NCBI GenBank assembly: GCA_015680685.1
Contig: MNCI01023765.1
Location: 98,810 to 162,809 of the forward strand
Direction of reading: 5' to 3'
Origin: Gnetum montanum
Lineage: Eukaryota; Streptophyta; Gnetopsida; Gnetales; Gnetaceae
DNA length: 64,000 nucleotides
How positions within the stretch are numbered: position 1 is the first letter of the stretch; each line of letters begins with the position of its first letter. The position numbers were made by a program, and so were the translations under genes. The notes beneath the pieces are model-generated. The model saw only the letters and a list, made by a program, of their open reading frames with translations. It made no database searches and was not told the origin of the DNA. This document shows positions 10,252 through 21,460 of this stretch, one piece after another.

Positions 10252-12220
10252 CCTTGCTCACTATTTCAAATCTCCTCCTTCCAACTTAGTCATGGGGGAG
10301 ATGGCCACCTATGCTAACCATTCTAGGCCCTGATTTCTTTTTGAATTTTTTTTACACATTTTTGGTTTACACATTCTTTCAATTTTTCTTATTTTTATTT
10401 TACACCATCATTCATGTTTTTACTATTTCTTTTTTTTCTTGATTTACTTTTATTCATCATCTAATAAGTGCTCATGATGGTGGATTCAATTATATCATAT
10501 TGATTGCTAGTGTTTGGTTTTTACCTTTGAATTATGATGCTGATATTAAGGTATGGTTCTTTTGGTAAAAAAGGCAATGAGTCCATGTCGTCCACTCATC
10601 CATACAACTCTATGGTCTCCTTTGGCTTGAAACTATATAATTTGCTTTTTCTAAGTAAAATTGTTAATGAATTGGTGATTGGGTATTTTTCAAACCAAGG
10701 AAAGACACAAAGGATGAAAAGAGTATGACTTCAAGGGGATTCGATGCATTTGTGCTGGCCATTCTCTTGGGTGATTGGATGCTTTTTCTTGGGTTTTCTA
10801 CCATTCTGACAATGTTCAAAAATTAGGAAGCTAAGTAAATAAGAATAATTATTTGCATGGTGTGGTTCTCATGCAAAAAAAAAAAAAATAGAAAGAGAAA
10901 AAAATTGAGAAATCAAAGCACAACCCTTAGACATAATAAGCAATATGGGCTACAAGAACTAGTTATGAAACTAGAAAGACACGTTACCCATGCTTGAAGG
11001 TTCCCTCTAACTAAGGCCCTTTCTCACTTCCTACTTCTCCATCTCCCTCTCCTCAGAATGGTGATGACTCTTTTTGGAAGCATTTCTGTTGCTTCAAGTG
11101 GATGAATTGGTCAAGTGTGTTGATGCAAGGTCACTAGATGTGGTTTTTTTTAGTCTACATTTGGGATGAGTTCTACTCAGTCACATTAACCATATATTAC
11201 ATAAGGGGCTTCACACAACCTTGTTCTTGGGATTCCATTCCATTCTCTCCTCTCCATCTTTCTTCCCATTATCCACCTCATTGCCAATTTTATCATTATT
11301 TTGTTCTAGGTTAATGCATTTTTTTCCTTTTCGTGAATTCTTTTGGGTAATTTTTTAACTCTTGCTTCCAAATGACATTCCTAGAGCCTATGGACTCTTT
11401 GGTTTGTGGGTTTGTCAGGGCATAAAAGGCATGAGCCTACTTTGGGGAGGATCCACTGGCATTTCTTTTTGGTGCAATTATTAACTTCTTTCTCTTAAAA
11501 ATTTCCTAAAATCAATCATTTCTTGTTTCATCCCCATCTATGACATCCATTTTATTGGCATTGTCATTGATATTTTTTCCCATATTTCTTATTCCTCATA
11601 TTTTTCCATCTTATAGCTATTGGAGGTTCGCTCTTAGTCGTGGGGGCCTTGGCACAAATTTTTCAGTTTTCTCCATTTTACTATTTTCCTAACCCCTACA
11701 CCTTGGGTAGTCACCTATGATAAATATGCAAACCAGTTTCTACCATAACCACAACTTAGCCAATGCACTTCATATCAAGGCAAGGTATCAACTGCATTGT
11801 GGTTTATCTATCCTTGCTTATTTGTGATTGTGTTGTGTGTGCAATTGAAAATCATACAAACAATGGACTAGGCTTGGAGGAAGCACTTAGGATGGACTGG
11901 AACTGGAGCATTTACAAGAGGAGCAAGTTGGTGGCATGGCTATGGATAAACAATGGAAGGTGCAATCTTAGCATTGGTGATAACATGCTTCATTTTATTT
12001 CTCTCTCTTTCTCTAAAAGTGACCAAATAAAGGCTTGGATGTAATTTATGTATGAGTCTTCACCACAATGGTCATGAATACTAATGTTGTAATATGTTTA
12101 TTGATTCATTCACTAGGCATGTTTAGTCTATCATCCCATTCCACCATCAGTTTTCAATTAGTCAATAATCCCATACCTTCCCAATATTTTGTAAGGAACT
12201 CAAGGACGAATTTTCATTCA
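10252..12220 (+). mobile_element. G1 3' non-coding region
   Basis: About 2 kb between integrase and the 3' LTR. AT-rich with T-rich tracts (10335-10460) and an A-run (about 10876-10889). No envelope-like frame is recognisable; a short frame at 11763-12044 is not preserved in G2 (26910-27180 carries stops). Homologous DNA occurs at 25430-27357 and, inverted, at 15319-17230. Confidence 0.7.
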
Positions 12221-12232
12221 CTAGTGGGGGTA
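12221..12232 (+). mobile_element. Polypurine tract of G1
   Basis: Short G-rich run (AGTGGGGGTA) directly before the TGATGAG start of LTR2, where plus-strand priming occurs in LTR retrotransposons. Confidence 0.65.
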
Positions 12233-13089
12233 TGATGAGAGCGGTTACTTTAGTGCTTTATTCTAATTATAAGAGTGGTAGTTTTTTTTAATTATTAGAG
12301 TAGTTTCTCCCAAGCCTATAATTACAGTGCCAAGGTGCACAATTTGGTAGAAAGTCTGGGAAGAAATTCTTGGAAGGAATTCTTTCAAGGGAAGTGTTTT
12401 AGAAGTATTTTAGGAGTCAAGTAGTGAAACCTTTGTAGTTAGAGTATTTTCCAGGTGCTCACAGTAGGAGGTCTAAGTGTGGATAGATCTTTATTTGACA
12501 TTGTGTACCTGAGCACACCTTGTGTACGACAATAAAGACGAGCTCTTGGATTCATCCTTGCAACACTTGAGATTTTTTTTCATACTCATTTCCTTTATTT
12601 TATTATCTTATTCATTTATTTTATTTCATTATTTTATTTTATTTTATGCACTTTACATTTTTGTTATTAGCACACATAGTACGATCACTTCAAGCATGCA
12701 TGTAACACTTGGTAACCTAGTAAAAATTAGCTTTTGGTAATCCCTGTAGTGTTGCGTTGGTTCAGGATGTGTACGACAAGTGAGACTGAATACTAGTGTT
12801 AGGATTAGTTTAAAGCCTAGTTAATTTAAACTAGTTACTTAGTTATCTCTCTATCTCCGCCCTTATTAGAAATAGGACATAAAAACTTAAAAGCTATAAA
12901 AATTATATGCCTCAAACTTACTTAACCATACAATTGTGACATAAAAGTAAGTTTGGAAAGATAACGATCAACCAACCCATCCTTGTTACACAAAGGCACA
13001 AAGGCACTTAGTCCTTCAAGTTCAACCAGATCATGCATGAAAAACTAGTATTTGTATGGTTGAGCATAGGGGTACCTTGTCGCTCATCA
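12233..13089 (+). mobile_element. LTR2, complete and shared by G1 and G2
   Basis: 857 bp, starting TGATGAG and ending CTCATCA, a perfect 7-bp terminal inverted repeat. It is preceded by a polypurine tract and followed at once by a primer-binding site, so it works as 3' LTR of G1 and 5' LTR of G2. U3 has only one 22-23-bp unit (LTR3 has about four) and its TATA box is degraded (CTATAATTACAG near 12316). AATAAA lies at about 12530. Confidence 0.88.
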
Positions 13090-13109
13090 TTGGTATCGTT
13101 GCCAGGGAC
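13090..13109 (+). mobile_element. tRNA-Asp-type primer-binding site of G2
   Basis: Immediately after the LTR end, TTGGTATCGTTGCCAGGGAC differs by a few transitions from the complement of the plant tRNA-Asp 3' end used by Athila-type elements. A better-preserved version occurs at 63411. Confidence 0.75.
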
Positions 13110-13225
13110 TTAGTTGTTTGTGTGCTAACTAGAACATAGGAAATCATTTACATCATTGGAATTAAGCCTTAGAGTTGATTGAGAAAATAATAAACAAGAG
13201 TACATTGCACAATGAATAGAAAAAT

Positions 13226-14428
13226 ATGTCTCCTTCTTCGTACAAAAGAACCTCATGACCTAGGTATGAAATAGAAAATAATTGACAGCGTAATACACAT
13301 GACGTTGATCTACTAGTTCCTCAACAATTTCGTGTGGCATATGTTCATCCCAATGAATACGTACCAAAATTTACCTTTATCCACCACCATGATGAAAAAT
13401 TATGTTGGTGATATTTCGAAGGTAACATAGTGTTACCTCATGATTTTTTAATCCCAAGCATGCTTCTTCATGCTCTCACATGAATTAGCATGACACACTT
13501 ACATGTAAAATATGTTGTGCAATACCATGACTCGAGAGAATACCATCTCATAAAACCACAATGTCAAAGGGACTTGCAATAGGAGAGACATCATAAGTCT
13601 TTGAAGGGTAAGTGGTCTCAAGATGCCCCACATGTCTTAAGCAAAAATGAGGGTGGTGAACCTACCTCAGGTAGTTGCCCACACAACAATATTCCTCCCC
13701 TTGACCTTGGCCAAGGGGTTGTATATCAGGACCTTCATTCCACTATTCATAACCTAGGTCTTGATACCCATAGGCATAAAGGATCCAAAAAGGAACTCAA
13801 ACTGATGATAAAGGTGGACATTTTGATCGCAATCACGATCGAGACTAAGACTGCAAAAGAGAAGGTAGTAGAAATCATCATGGTGATGGTTCTCCTTCTT
13901 CCTCACCTTCATCATCTCCTTCACCTTCTCCTTCAATATCCAGATGTGATCATAAAGAAAAAGACCATGGGGATAAAGTTAGGCAAAGTGGAATTCATAG
14001 ACGAAATAGCTAGGAAAGGGAACGAGGGCACTCTAGAGAGTCACGACATAGAAGAAGGAAGAGTAGGGAACAACGTAGGCATCATAGACACCATGGACGA
14101 GATGATCATGATGAACCCCTACTCGCTACTTGAAGTATGTTAGACATAACTGAGGCTATTAGAATTCCAACAAGGCACCAAAAAGATAGTAGGATCAAGA
14201 GATTAGATATGAACAATATCCCATAATTTGAAGGGGTATACAATGCTGATCCTTGGAATCACTTATAAGCATTTCATAATGTGTGTGCCTTACAAAACAT
14301 AGAGAACGAATGGCCAAAACTTAAGTTGTTTCCATAGACACTAGTTAAAGAAGCAAAAAGCTGGTACTAGTCTTTAGAACCAAAATCCATTTGTAGGTGG
14401 ATTACTATGTTAGAACTATTTAATGATA
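13226..14428 (+). pseudogene. gag: G2 gag pseudogene, 5' part
   Basis: Begins with an ATG followed by a Ser-rich start near 13226; the antisense element has an equivalent start at 20550. Includes a frame at 13601-13800 (LHSTIHNLGLDTHRHKG) whose continuation in the correct frame is the SR-rich stretch, so there is a frameshift near 13795. Stops are frequent. The gene is cut at 14433 by the AS insertion and continues at 21461. Capsid sequence upstream of the cut matches G1 6180-6440. Confidence 0.72.
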
Positions 14429-14433
14429 AGTAC
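14429..14433. repeat. Left target-site duplication (AGTAC) of AS
   Basis: AGTAC directly before TGATGAG; the same five bases follow the other end of AS at 21461-21465. In uninterrupted G1 the site appears once, in GACAAGTACCAAATG near 6447. Confidence 0.85.
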
Positions 14434-15309
14434 TGATGAGTCGCGAGGTACCCCTATACTCAACCATACAAATACGAGCGTAACACGCGTGATCTAGTCA
14501 AACTCCATAGACAAAGTGCTACATGCCTCATGGATCACTTAAGGTTAATTATTCATTGTCTTCCCAGACTTACTTGTATTTGTCATGGTGTATGGTTAAG
14601 TAAGTTTGAGGTATATGATTTTTATAGCTTTTTCTGTTTTATCTCCTATGCTATTGAGGTGAAGGGTTGAAGAGACTAATTAACTAACTTTAACTAACTA
14701 AATAAGTCTAAATTAACCTAGTGTTAGCATCCATTCCCACTTACCATTCACACCCTGAACCAATGCAACCATGGCTACCAAACACTAGTCGTTGTCAGGA
14801 TCACCATGCGTAACCCACGTGCTCGAAGTGGTCATACTGAGGCACTTAACTAGGAGAGAACGGTTGAGAGAGATTTAATTCCCAATAAAGCATGTAAATG
14901 ATAAATAGTAAATAACAATAAATAAGATCCTAATTAGCCTATTCCGTGCACTGCAAGGTTTATCCAAGAAGTTCGTCTTTATTTCCATACACAAATATGT
15001 ATTCAGGTACAATATCTGATTGAATAAAGATCCATTCACTTTGGAGATCCTACTGCAGGCACATGGAAAATATTCTATCTCTAGAGAGGTAAAACTGCCA
15101 TAGTTTGGCTAAGGGTCTAGATCTAGATGAGAAAACAAGGAAGAGCTGCCTCTTATTTATAGACTTGGCAGTGGACCGCAATATCATGTACACGATATCG
15201 TGAGGGACGATGTGATATTGCATATACAATATTGCATGGGATGCAATATCGTGATAGCCATGATATCACGTATGCAATATTGTAGCCCATGCGATATCGC
15301 ATCCCATCA
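14434..15309 (-). mobile_element. 3' LTR of AS
   Basis: 876 bp, longer than its partner at 20693-21460 because the U3 end (about 15170-15309) carries an expanded cluster of short GATATCG/GCAATAT palindromes. The R-U5 part matches the other LTRs of the family by eye (antisense of the AGTGTTTGGTA region). Confidence 0.85.
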
Positions 15310-17270
15310 TACCCCCATAAATGAATAAAAACCTATCCTTGAGTTCCTTACAATAATATCAGAAAGGTATGGGATTATTGACTCAAATGGAACTAATGGG
15401 ATGACATGTGAACAGATCATCATTATGAATAAAAAAATTGATATTCATGACAACAAGAGTGAACACCTTATTACATTGACATCAGGCCTTATTTGGCAAC
15501 TTGAGAAAGAGAGAGAGAAAGAAGTTTTTTTGCTACCAATGCCAAGATTACGCCTTTCGTTGTCCATCCGTAAGCACGCCATCGATCTTGCTCCTTGCAT
15601 AGCTACTTTCAGCACTGCTCCATTCCATGTGTTCCTTCTAGATCCAACCTGTTGTTGCATGATTTCCATATGCACACACAACACAGTCTTATATTAGCAA
15701 GGGTAAATGAATTTCAATGCAATTGATACCTTGCTTTGGTGAAAGGTCCATTGGCTGAGTTGTGGTATGGCTGATATGGATCTGGAGATATAATAATGGT
15801 GACTACCAAAGGTGTAGGGGTTAGGAGTAAATCAAAAAAATTGGGCCCTATACCCCCATGACTAATAGTAAACCTCCGGTAGCAATAGAATGGAGAAAGA
15901 ATAAGAATCAAGAAATATGGAGAAAAAGAGAAAACTATGACATCGATGAAAGGGATGTCAAGATGGAAATGAAAAAAATAATTAGATTGCAAAAATGTTA
16001 GGGAAAAGAATTTAACTGGTGCACCAAATAGGAATGTCAGTGGGTCCTCCCCAAAGTAGGCTCATTCCCTTAATGTCTTGACAACCCACATTTAAAGAGT
16101 TCATAGGCTCTGGGAATGTCATATGGAACTAGAATTAAAGTCTTAACCACAAGAATTTACCAAAAAGAAAATAATGTATTTACCAAAATATACACTAATG
16201 ATACAATCGGCAATGAGGTGAACAATGGAGAGAAGGGTGGAGAGAAGAGAATGAAATGGTATCCCAAGAACAAGGTGGTGTATAGCCCCTTGTGTATTTC
16301 ATGATTAATGTGACTTAGAAAATCNNNNNNNNNNNNNNNNNNNNNNNNNNNNNNNNNNNNNNNNNNNNNNNNNNNNNNNNNNNNNNNNNNNNNNNNNNNN
16401 NNNNNNNNNNNNNNNNNNNNNNNNNNNNNNNNNNNNNNNNNNNNNNNNNNNNNNNNNNNNNNNNNNNNNNNNNNNNNNNNNNNNNNNNNNNNNNNNNNNN
16501 NNNNNNNNNNNNNNNNNNNNNNNNNNNNNNNNNNNNNNNNNNNNNNNNNNNNNNNNNNNNNNNNNNNNNNNNNNNNNNNNNNNNNNNNNNNNNNNNNNNN
16601 NNNNNNNNNNNNNNNNNNNNNNNNNNNNNNNNNNNNNNNNNNNNNNNNNNNNNNNNNNNNNNNNNNNNNNNNNNNNNNNNNNNNNNNNNNNNNNNNNNNN
16701 NNNNNNNNNNNNNNNNNNNNNNNNNNNNNNNNNNNNNNNNNNNNNNNNNNNNNNNNNNACCCAATCACTAATTCATTAATAGTTCTGATTTAGAAAGAGC
16801 CTATACATTTCCAAGCTGAGAGAGACCATAGAAACTTGTGGATGAATGGATGAAGTGGACTCATTTCCTGCTATATCAAAATAGCCATACCTTAGTATCA
16901 ACATCATGGCTTAAAGGTAAAAGCCAGACATTAGGAATCAATAGGAGAATAGTACATACCATCATAAAGAACACTTATTGGGTGAAAAACTTTCAGGGTG
17001 GATAACACACACACACAAAATGAAAAGGTATAATGATTTTGTAAAACAAAAACAAGAAAAGTTAAAGAAATTTGTAAAATAAAAATGCATAAAACAAAAA
17101 TGTGCAAAAAAAATGTGTAAAACAAAAATGTGTAAAACAAAAACATGTAAAACAAAAACTTAAAAAGAACTAAGGGCCCCCCCAAATGATTAGCATAGGT
17201 GGCCATCTCCCCCATGAATAAATTACAAGGGAGAGATCCAAAATAATGAGCGTCTGTTTGAATTTCATAG
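15310..17270 (-). mobile_element. AS polypurine tract and 3' non-coding region
   Basis: TACCCCCAT at 15310-15318 is the reverse complement of the polypurine tract. The rest is the inverted counterpart of 10252-12220, including a minus-strand remnant of the conserved MGEMATYAN reading at about 17190-17215. No functional frame is seen. Part is hidden by the N gap. Confidence 0.7.
16325..16758. other. Assembly gap (434 N)
   Basis: Run of undetermined bases inside the 3' non-coding region of AS. Its true length is unknown. Confidence 0.99.
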
Positions 17271-17474
17271 AAGTGCCCAACTTCTCCTAATTGATGTTCT
17301 TAGATTAAGGGGTGGAAGTTGGCGATACTCATATTCCAAGGTATCTATGCTTTCGTTGTTGGCATGGGTTACTTCCCTAGTTAGTTCCATGCATGTGTGT
17401 CAATTGCTCTTCTGAATAGCTGCCAACCACAGGGTGTCTACTACTAGTTGTGTGGTTGCTACATACATGTATCT

Positions 17475-18030
17475 TTATCTCATAGTATCAAGGGCACACC
17501 TATTGCATGGAGGAGATGTGAAGCATTCCTCCATGTCATCACTTGATGAATCACTATATGTCATGCATGGAACTTTCTTCTTCTTGATCTTTCCATAAAT
17601 ATTTACCTTATTTATCTCCAAGGAAAGATCGTGAATCCCTAGGCATGCATCTATTGTGCTTAGCCATTCCCTTCCCGTTCTAATTGGGAAGTCCCCTTCA
17701 TTGTTGTTAACTTCAATCACTAGGAAATCGACTAGGTATGACCAACCACACACCATGGTAATGATGTCATCCACCAATCCCAAGGGAATGGTGATGGACT
17801 AGTCTAGTCTACCAGCTCTAGTTGAATGTTGCTCTTCTTAAGTTGGGGCAGGTTCCAAGCTTGATACATCTTTCGTGAAATTAGGTTGACTCTGGAACCT
17901 AGGTCAAGAAGAGGCTTATGTGGTTCATTTGTGATGACTTGGAGGTAGATTAAGGGACTTTTAGGGTAAGATAGTTTCCTAGGAAGGTGGCCTACCTTGA
18001 TCCAATCGGTTATGGTATGTGTTAACATAA
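17475..18030 (-). pseudogene. AS protease remnant
   Basis: Minus-strand protease-like domain in two frames separated by a stop near 17800: 17804-18028 with LLDLGSRVNLIS at the active site, and 17475-17783 with VCGWSYLVDFLVIEV and GREWLSTIDACLGIHDLSL. The active site reads D-L-G-S rather than the D-S-G-S of G1 and G2, nearer the usual Athila form. This is the best-preserved protease of the nest. Downstream, after about 200 bp, pol is missing. Confidence 0.75.
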
Positions 18031-18189
18031 CTGTATGCGTTAAGCTCTGTTGTTGGACTGAAGGGTTCTCTGAAGCCTTATGGGTTGGAGGAGCATACCT
18101 AGACTCAACTGCTTGTTGTTGTGAGAGCTTGTTTGGGCTTTTGGTTATGAAGAAAGTTCTTCTCTTTTTATGATTGTCAGAACCAACAA

Positions 18190-20550
18190 TAGGTTAGATG
18201 TTTATGGCTCTCATTGCGTTGCATTGTTGTGGTTGAGTGGGGAGTTCCCCTTGCATTGTTGAAGTAGGAGGTGTTATGGGAACTATCAGTGGAAGAGGTT
18301 CAGATAGATTAGGAGGATGGTAGGGATATGGAGCATCTCCCAGAGGAGAAGGAGTCCTTCTAAAGTACTCCCAAACTTGGTAGTGATGTTGGGAAGTTGT
18401 GTGACCCATGGAGTCACTTGGAGAAATTGGCTGCTACATGTAGTATCCATATGGATCTGGCTGCCGGTAAGGGTACTATTGTTTCTGTGGTGGCATCCCC
18501 CATGACTGTGGGTATTGCCACTGCTAATGTTGTTCGATGGATTGTGGTGGAGTTCCACTTGGATAGTACGTCAATGGTTGGTGGAATGCCTTGGGTTACC
18601 TTGGTGATAAGGTAACCTTTGGGGTGTTTACCGTTGGTTAAGTCTCAAGTTGAGTGCATACACCCCAAACTCTTGTAGATGTGAGATGATTCGACAACAT
18701 TCCTTAGGATGGTCATATTGGCAGATCTCACATCCACTATCATTTTTTGTGTCAGAATCCACAACCTCATCGGAGATAGTTATTTTCCCCTTACCCTTGT
18801 CACGTGCAAGGCCTAAATCTCTCTACTTTTTCTTGTTCTTGTCACTACTCTGTTCCTCCTTAGACTCCTCTACAATCTTTCGGACAATTTTAATTTTACT
18901 ATCTAAGGAGTTCCATACTTCATCTACCTTAGCTGATACTTCTCTTATTAGCTTATAAAGCAACAAGGTTTTTTGGTTCACCAAATCTTCGAGTGGTGAC
19001 TCATCCTCTTCATCACAAAATCTCACTCCCTTCTTTCAAAGAGAGGGATCACGATTATATTCTTCCACACTTTCCCTTTTTCGTAGCTTCCCTTCTTCTT
19101 TGGCTACTTGTTCCAATAATCGATGAATCTCATGGGATCTAAGTTCTGATAATCTCCCTTGGGCATAAGTCCCAAGGGTTCTCCTAGTTTCATACCTTAG
19201 CCCATCTATGATGTGGCGGAGTTGATCCCGCTGTGCATAACCATGGCTCGGGAAATAATGTAATAATGCATAGTAGTGGTCCATGGTAGCATCTAAGGAT
19301 TCATGAGTACCTTGCTTCCATCCTTGGATCTGCTTATGCAAATTAGACACTCTGGAGTACATTTGATATTTATTGTTGAATATTTCTAACATTGTACTCC
19401 ACCTCCTAATGGTTTCCGGTTCTAAGGACCGATACCAACTCTCTACTTCCTTGATGAGTGTCCTGGGAAACAACTTCAATTTTTTCCACTCATTCTCTAT
19501 GTTCTGCAAGGCACAGGCATCGTGGAATGCTTGTAAATGATTTTGCAGATCCGCATTGTATCCCTCCTAAAAGCGTGGGATATTGTTCATGTCTAAGCAC
19601 TTGATCTGGCTATCTTTTAAATGCTTTGTTGGTATTCTTACAGCCTCTGTTATATCTAGCATGCTTTGGGTGGCATGTAGGGGTTCATCATGATCATCTC
19701 TTTCATGACATCTATGGTGTCTACGTTGTTCCCTACTTTTCCTTCGTTCATGCCCTTGTCCTCGCTCTCGACTTTCTCATTGAGGTCTCTCATTTTATCT
19801 ACCTCTATCCTCACTGTTATGCTCTCTATGGCTATGCCTAGATGTGCAAGGATAGGTCAAATGATGTGATGAAGGGGAAGAAGAAGGAGAACCATCACCA
19901 TGACGATGTTTCCTACCTTCTCTTCTTTGTCTTCAACCCCGATCGTGATGATGACCTGAGTGCCTATCCTTGCCATGTGTTGTTGTTCCCTTAGTGAAAA
20001 GTTAGTGTTCATAGGGATCAGAACCAGGGTTTTGTATCATGGATCATAGGTTTTGATACCCCACCTCCTCACTATCATTATGAGGGGGAACATCCTTCGA
20101 TAGAGAACCTGTTATAAGTGGTTCACCATCTCCAATTTCACTTAGGACGTGTAGGACCTCTTTCCCCTTCAATAGTGTATTTTGTCTCTCCTTCCTTGAG
20201 TCTCTTAAATGTTGTGTGGCTATGGGATTGTAATCCCTCATGTCAAAATCTCCTATAACATACTCAGAATAGAGCTGAGTCATGCCGATCTGTGCCAGAG
20301 CATAGAGGAGCATGTTGGGGACTGCACGATTCGGAGGTAACACTATGTTACCTTGCAAGTCTCTCCAGTGCATCTATTCATCCTGATGGAGGATAAAAGT
20401 AAAATTGAGTATATACTCATCAAGATGATTATATTTCACCCTATATTGTTGAGGAATTGGCAGATTTAGGTTATGCATTTTAGACTACCGACTGTTCTTT
20501 GTATGATCCCTAGGTGGTGTATTGCTCTTGTGAGAAGAAGAAGAAGACAT
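18190..20550 (-). pseudogene. gag: AS gag pseudogene
   Basis: Starts with a Ser-rich ATG at 20550 (MSSSSS). In order on the minus strand: N-terminal part (20044-20373 clean), SR-rich linker (about 19560-20040), capsid-type domain (19036-19509, NIENEWKKLKLFP, YRSLEPETIRRW), an acidic stretch and coiled-coil-like segment (18823-19026), zinc-knuckle-like CEICQYDHPKECC (about 18685-18725) and a Pro/Gln-rich tail. Stops occur near 20490 and 20376, so the frame is broken, but it is the most complete gag here and the best guide to the family. Confidence 0.78.
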
Positions 20551-20672
20551 TGTGTCTTATAGGTGTGCTATTTAACCATTATATAAATTTTCTTTTAATT
20601 GACCCTAAGGTTCATTTAATCTCCCAACGATGTGAATGATTTCCTATGTTCTACTTAGCACACAAACACTTA

Positions 20673-20692
20673 GTCCCTGGCAACAGCACCAA
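20673..20692 (-). mobile_element. Primer-binding site of AS
   Basis: Minus strand reads TTGGTGCTGTTGCCAGGGAC, tRNA-Asp type, directly next to the 5' LTR. Between it and the gag start lies about 120 bp of leader. Confidence 0.75.
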
Positions 20693-21460
20693 TAATGAGT
20701 GGCAAGATAGCATACAAATACGAGCATAACACGCGTGATCTAGTCGAACTCTGCAGACCAAGTGCCTACATGCCTCATGATACACTTAAGGTTAATTATT
20801 TGTTATATTCTTAGAATTACTTGAATTTTTCATGGTGTATGGTTAAGTAAGTCTGAGGTATATGATTTTTATAGCTTTTTCTGTTTTATCTCCTATGCTA
20901 TTGAGGTGAAGGATTAAAAAGACTAATTAACTAACTTTAACTAACTAACTAAGTCTAAATTAACCTAGCATCAACATCCATTCCCACTTACCATTCACAC
21001 CCTCAACCAATGAAACCATGGTTACCAAACGCTAGTCATTGCTGGGATCACCACTCGTAACGCATATGCTCGAAGCGGTTGTACTGAGGCACTTAACTAG
21101 GAGAGAAGGGTTGAGAGAGATTTAATTCCTAATAAATCATGTAAATGATAAATAGTAAATAACAATAAATAAAATCCTAATTAGCCTATTCCATGCACTG
21201 CAAGGTTTATCCAAGAAGTTTGTCTTTATTTTCATACACAAATATGTGTTCAGGTATAATATCTGCTCGAATAAATATCCATTCACTTTGGAGCTCCTAC
21301 TACGGGCACATAGAAAATATTCTATCTCTGGAGAGGTAAAACTATCAGAGTTTCACTAAGGGTCTAGATCTAGATGAGAAAATAAGGGAGAGCTTCCTCT
21401 TATTTATAGACTTGATGGTAGACCGTGATATCTTGGCCCATGTGATATTTCATCCCATCA
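20693..21460 (-). mobile_element. 5' LTR of AS
   Basis: 768 bp, homologous along its length to 14434-15309 but without the palindrome expansion. The R-U5 end reads TAATGAG in plus orientation (one change from TGATGAG); the U3 end is CATCCCATCA at 21451-21460. Confidence 0.85.

Larger units (their letters stand above)
14434..21460 (-). mobile_element. Antisense element AS nested in G2 gag
   Basis: 7,027-bp related element inserted in reverse orientation with two LTRs, primer site, gag, protease and 3' region. After the protease the sequence jumps (near 17270) to the 3' non-coding region, so reverse transcriptase, RNase H and integrase are absent. The 5-bp target duplication and the terminal TGATGAG/CATCA ends are intact. 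Contains a gap at 16325-16758. Confidence 0.88.

Noticed and set aside
11763-12044. Possible envelope-like frame between integrase and 3' LTR of G1
   Set aside because: No signal peptide, membrane segment pattern or conservation in G2; too short.
13601-14143. 180-codon frame in G2 taken as a single protein
   Set aside because: Only its first third is in the gag frame (matches AS); a frameshift near 13795 moves the rest out of frame, where the SR-rich stretch is read wrongly.
16157-16768. Long frames spanning the N gap
   Set aside because: Made of undetermined codons; no information.
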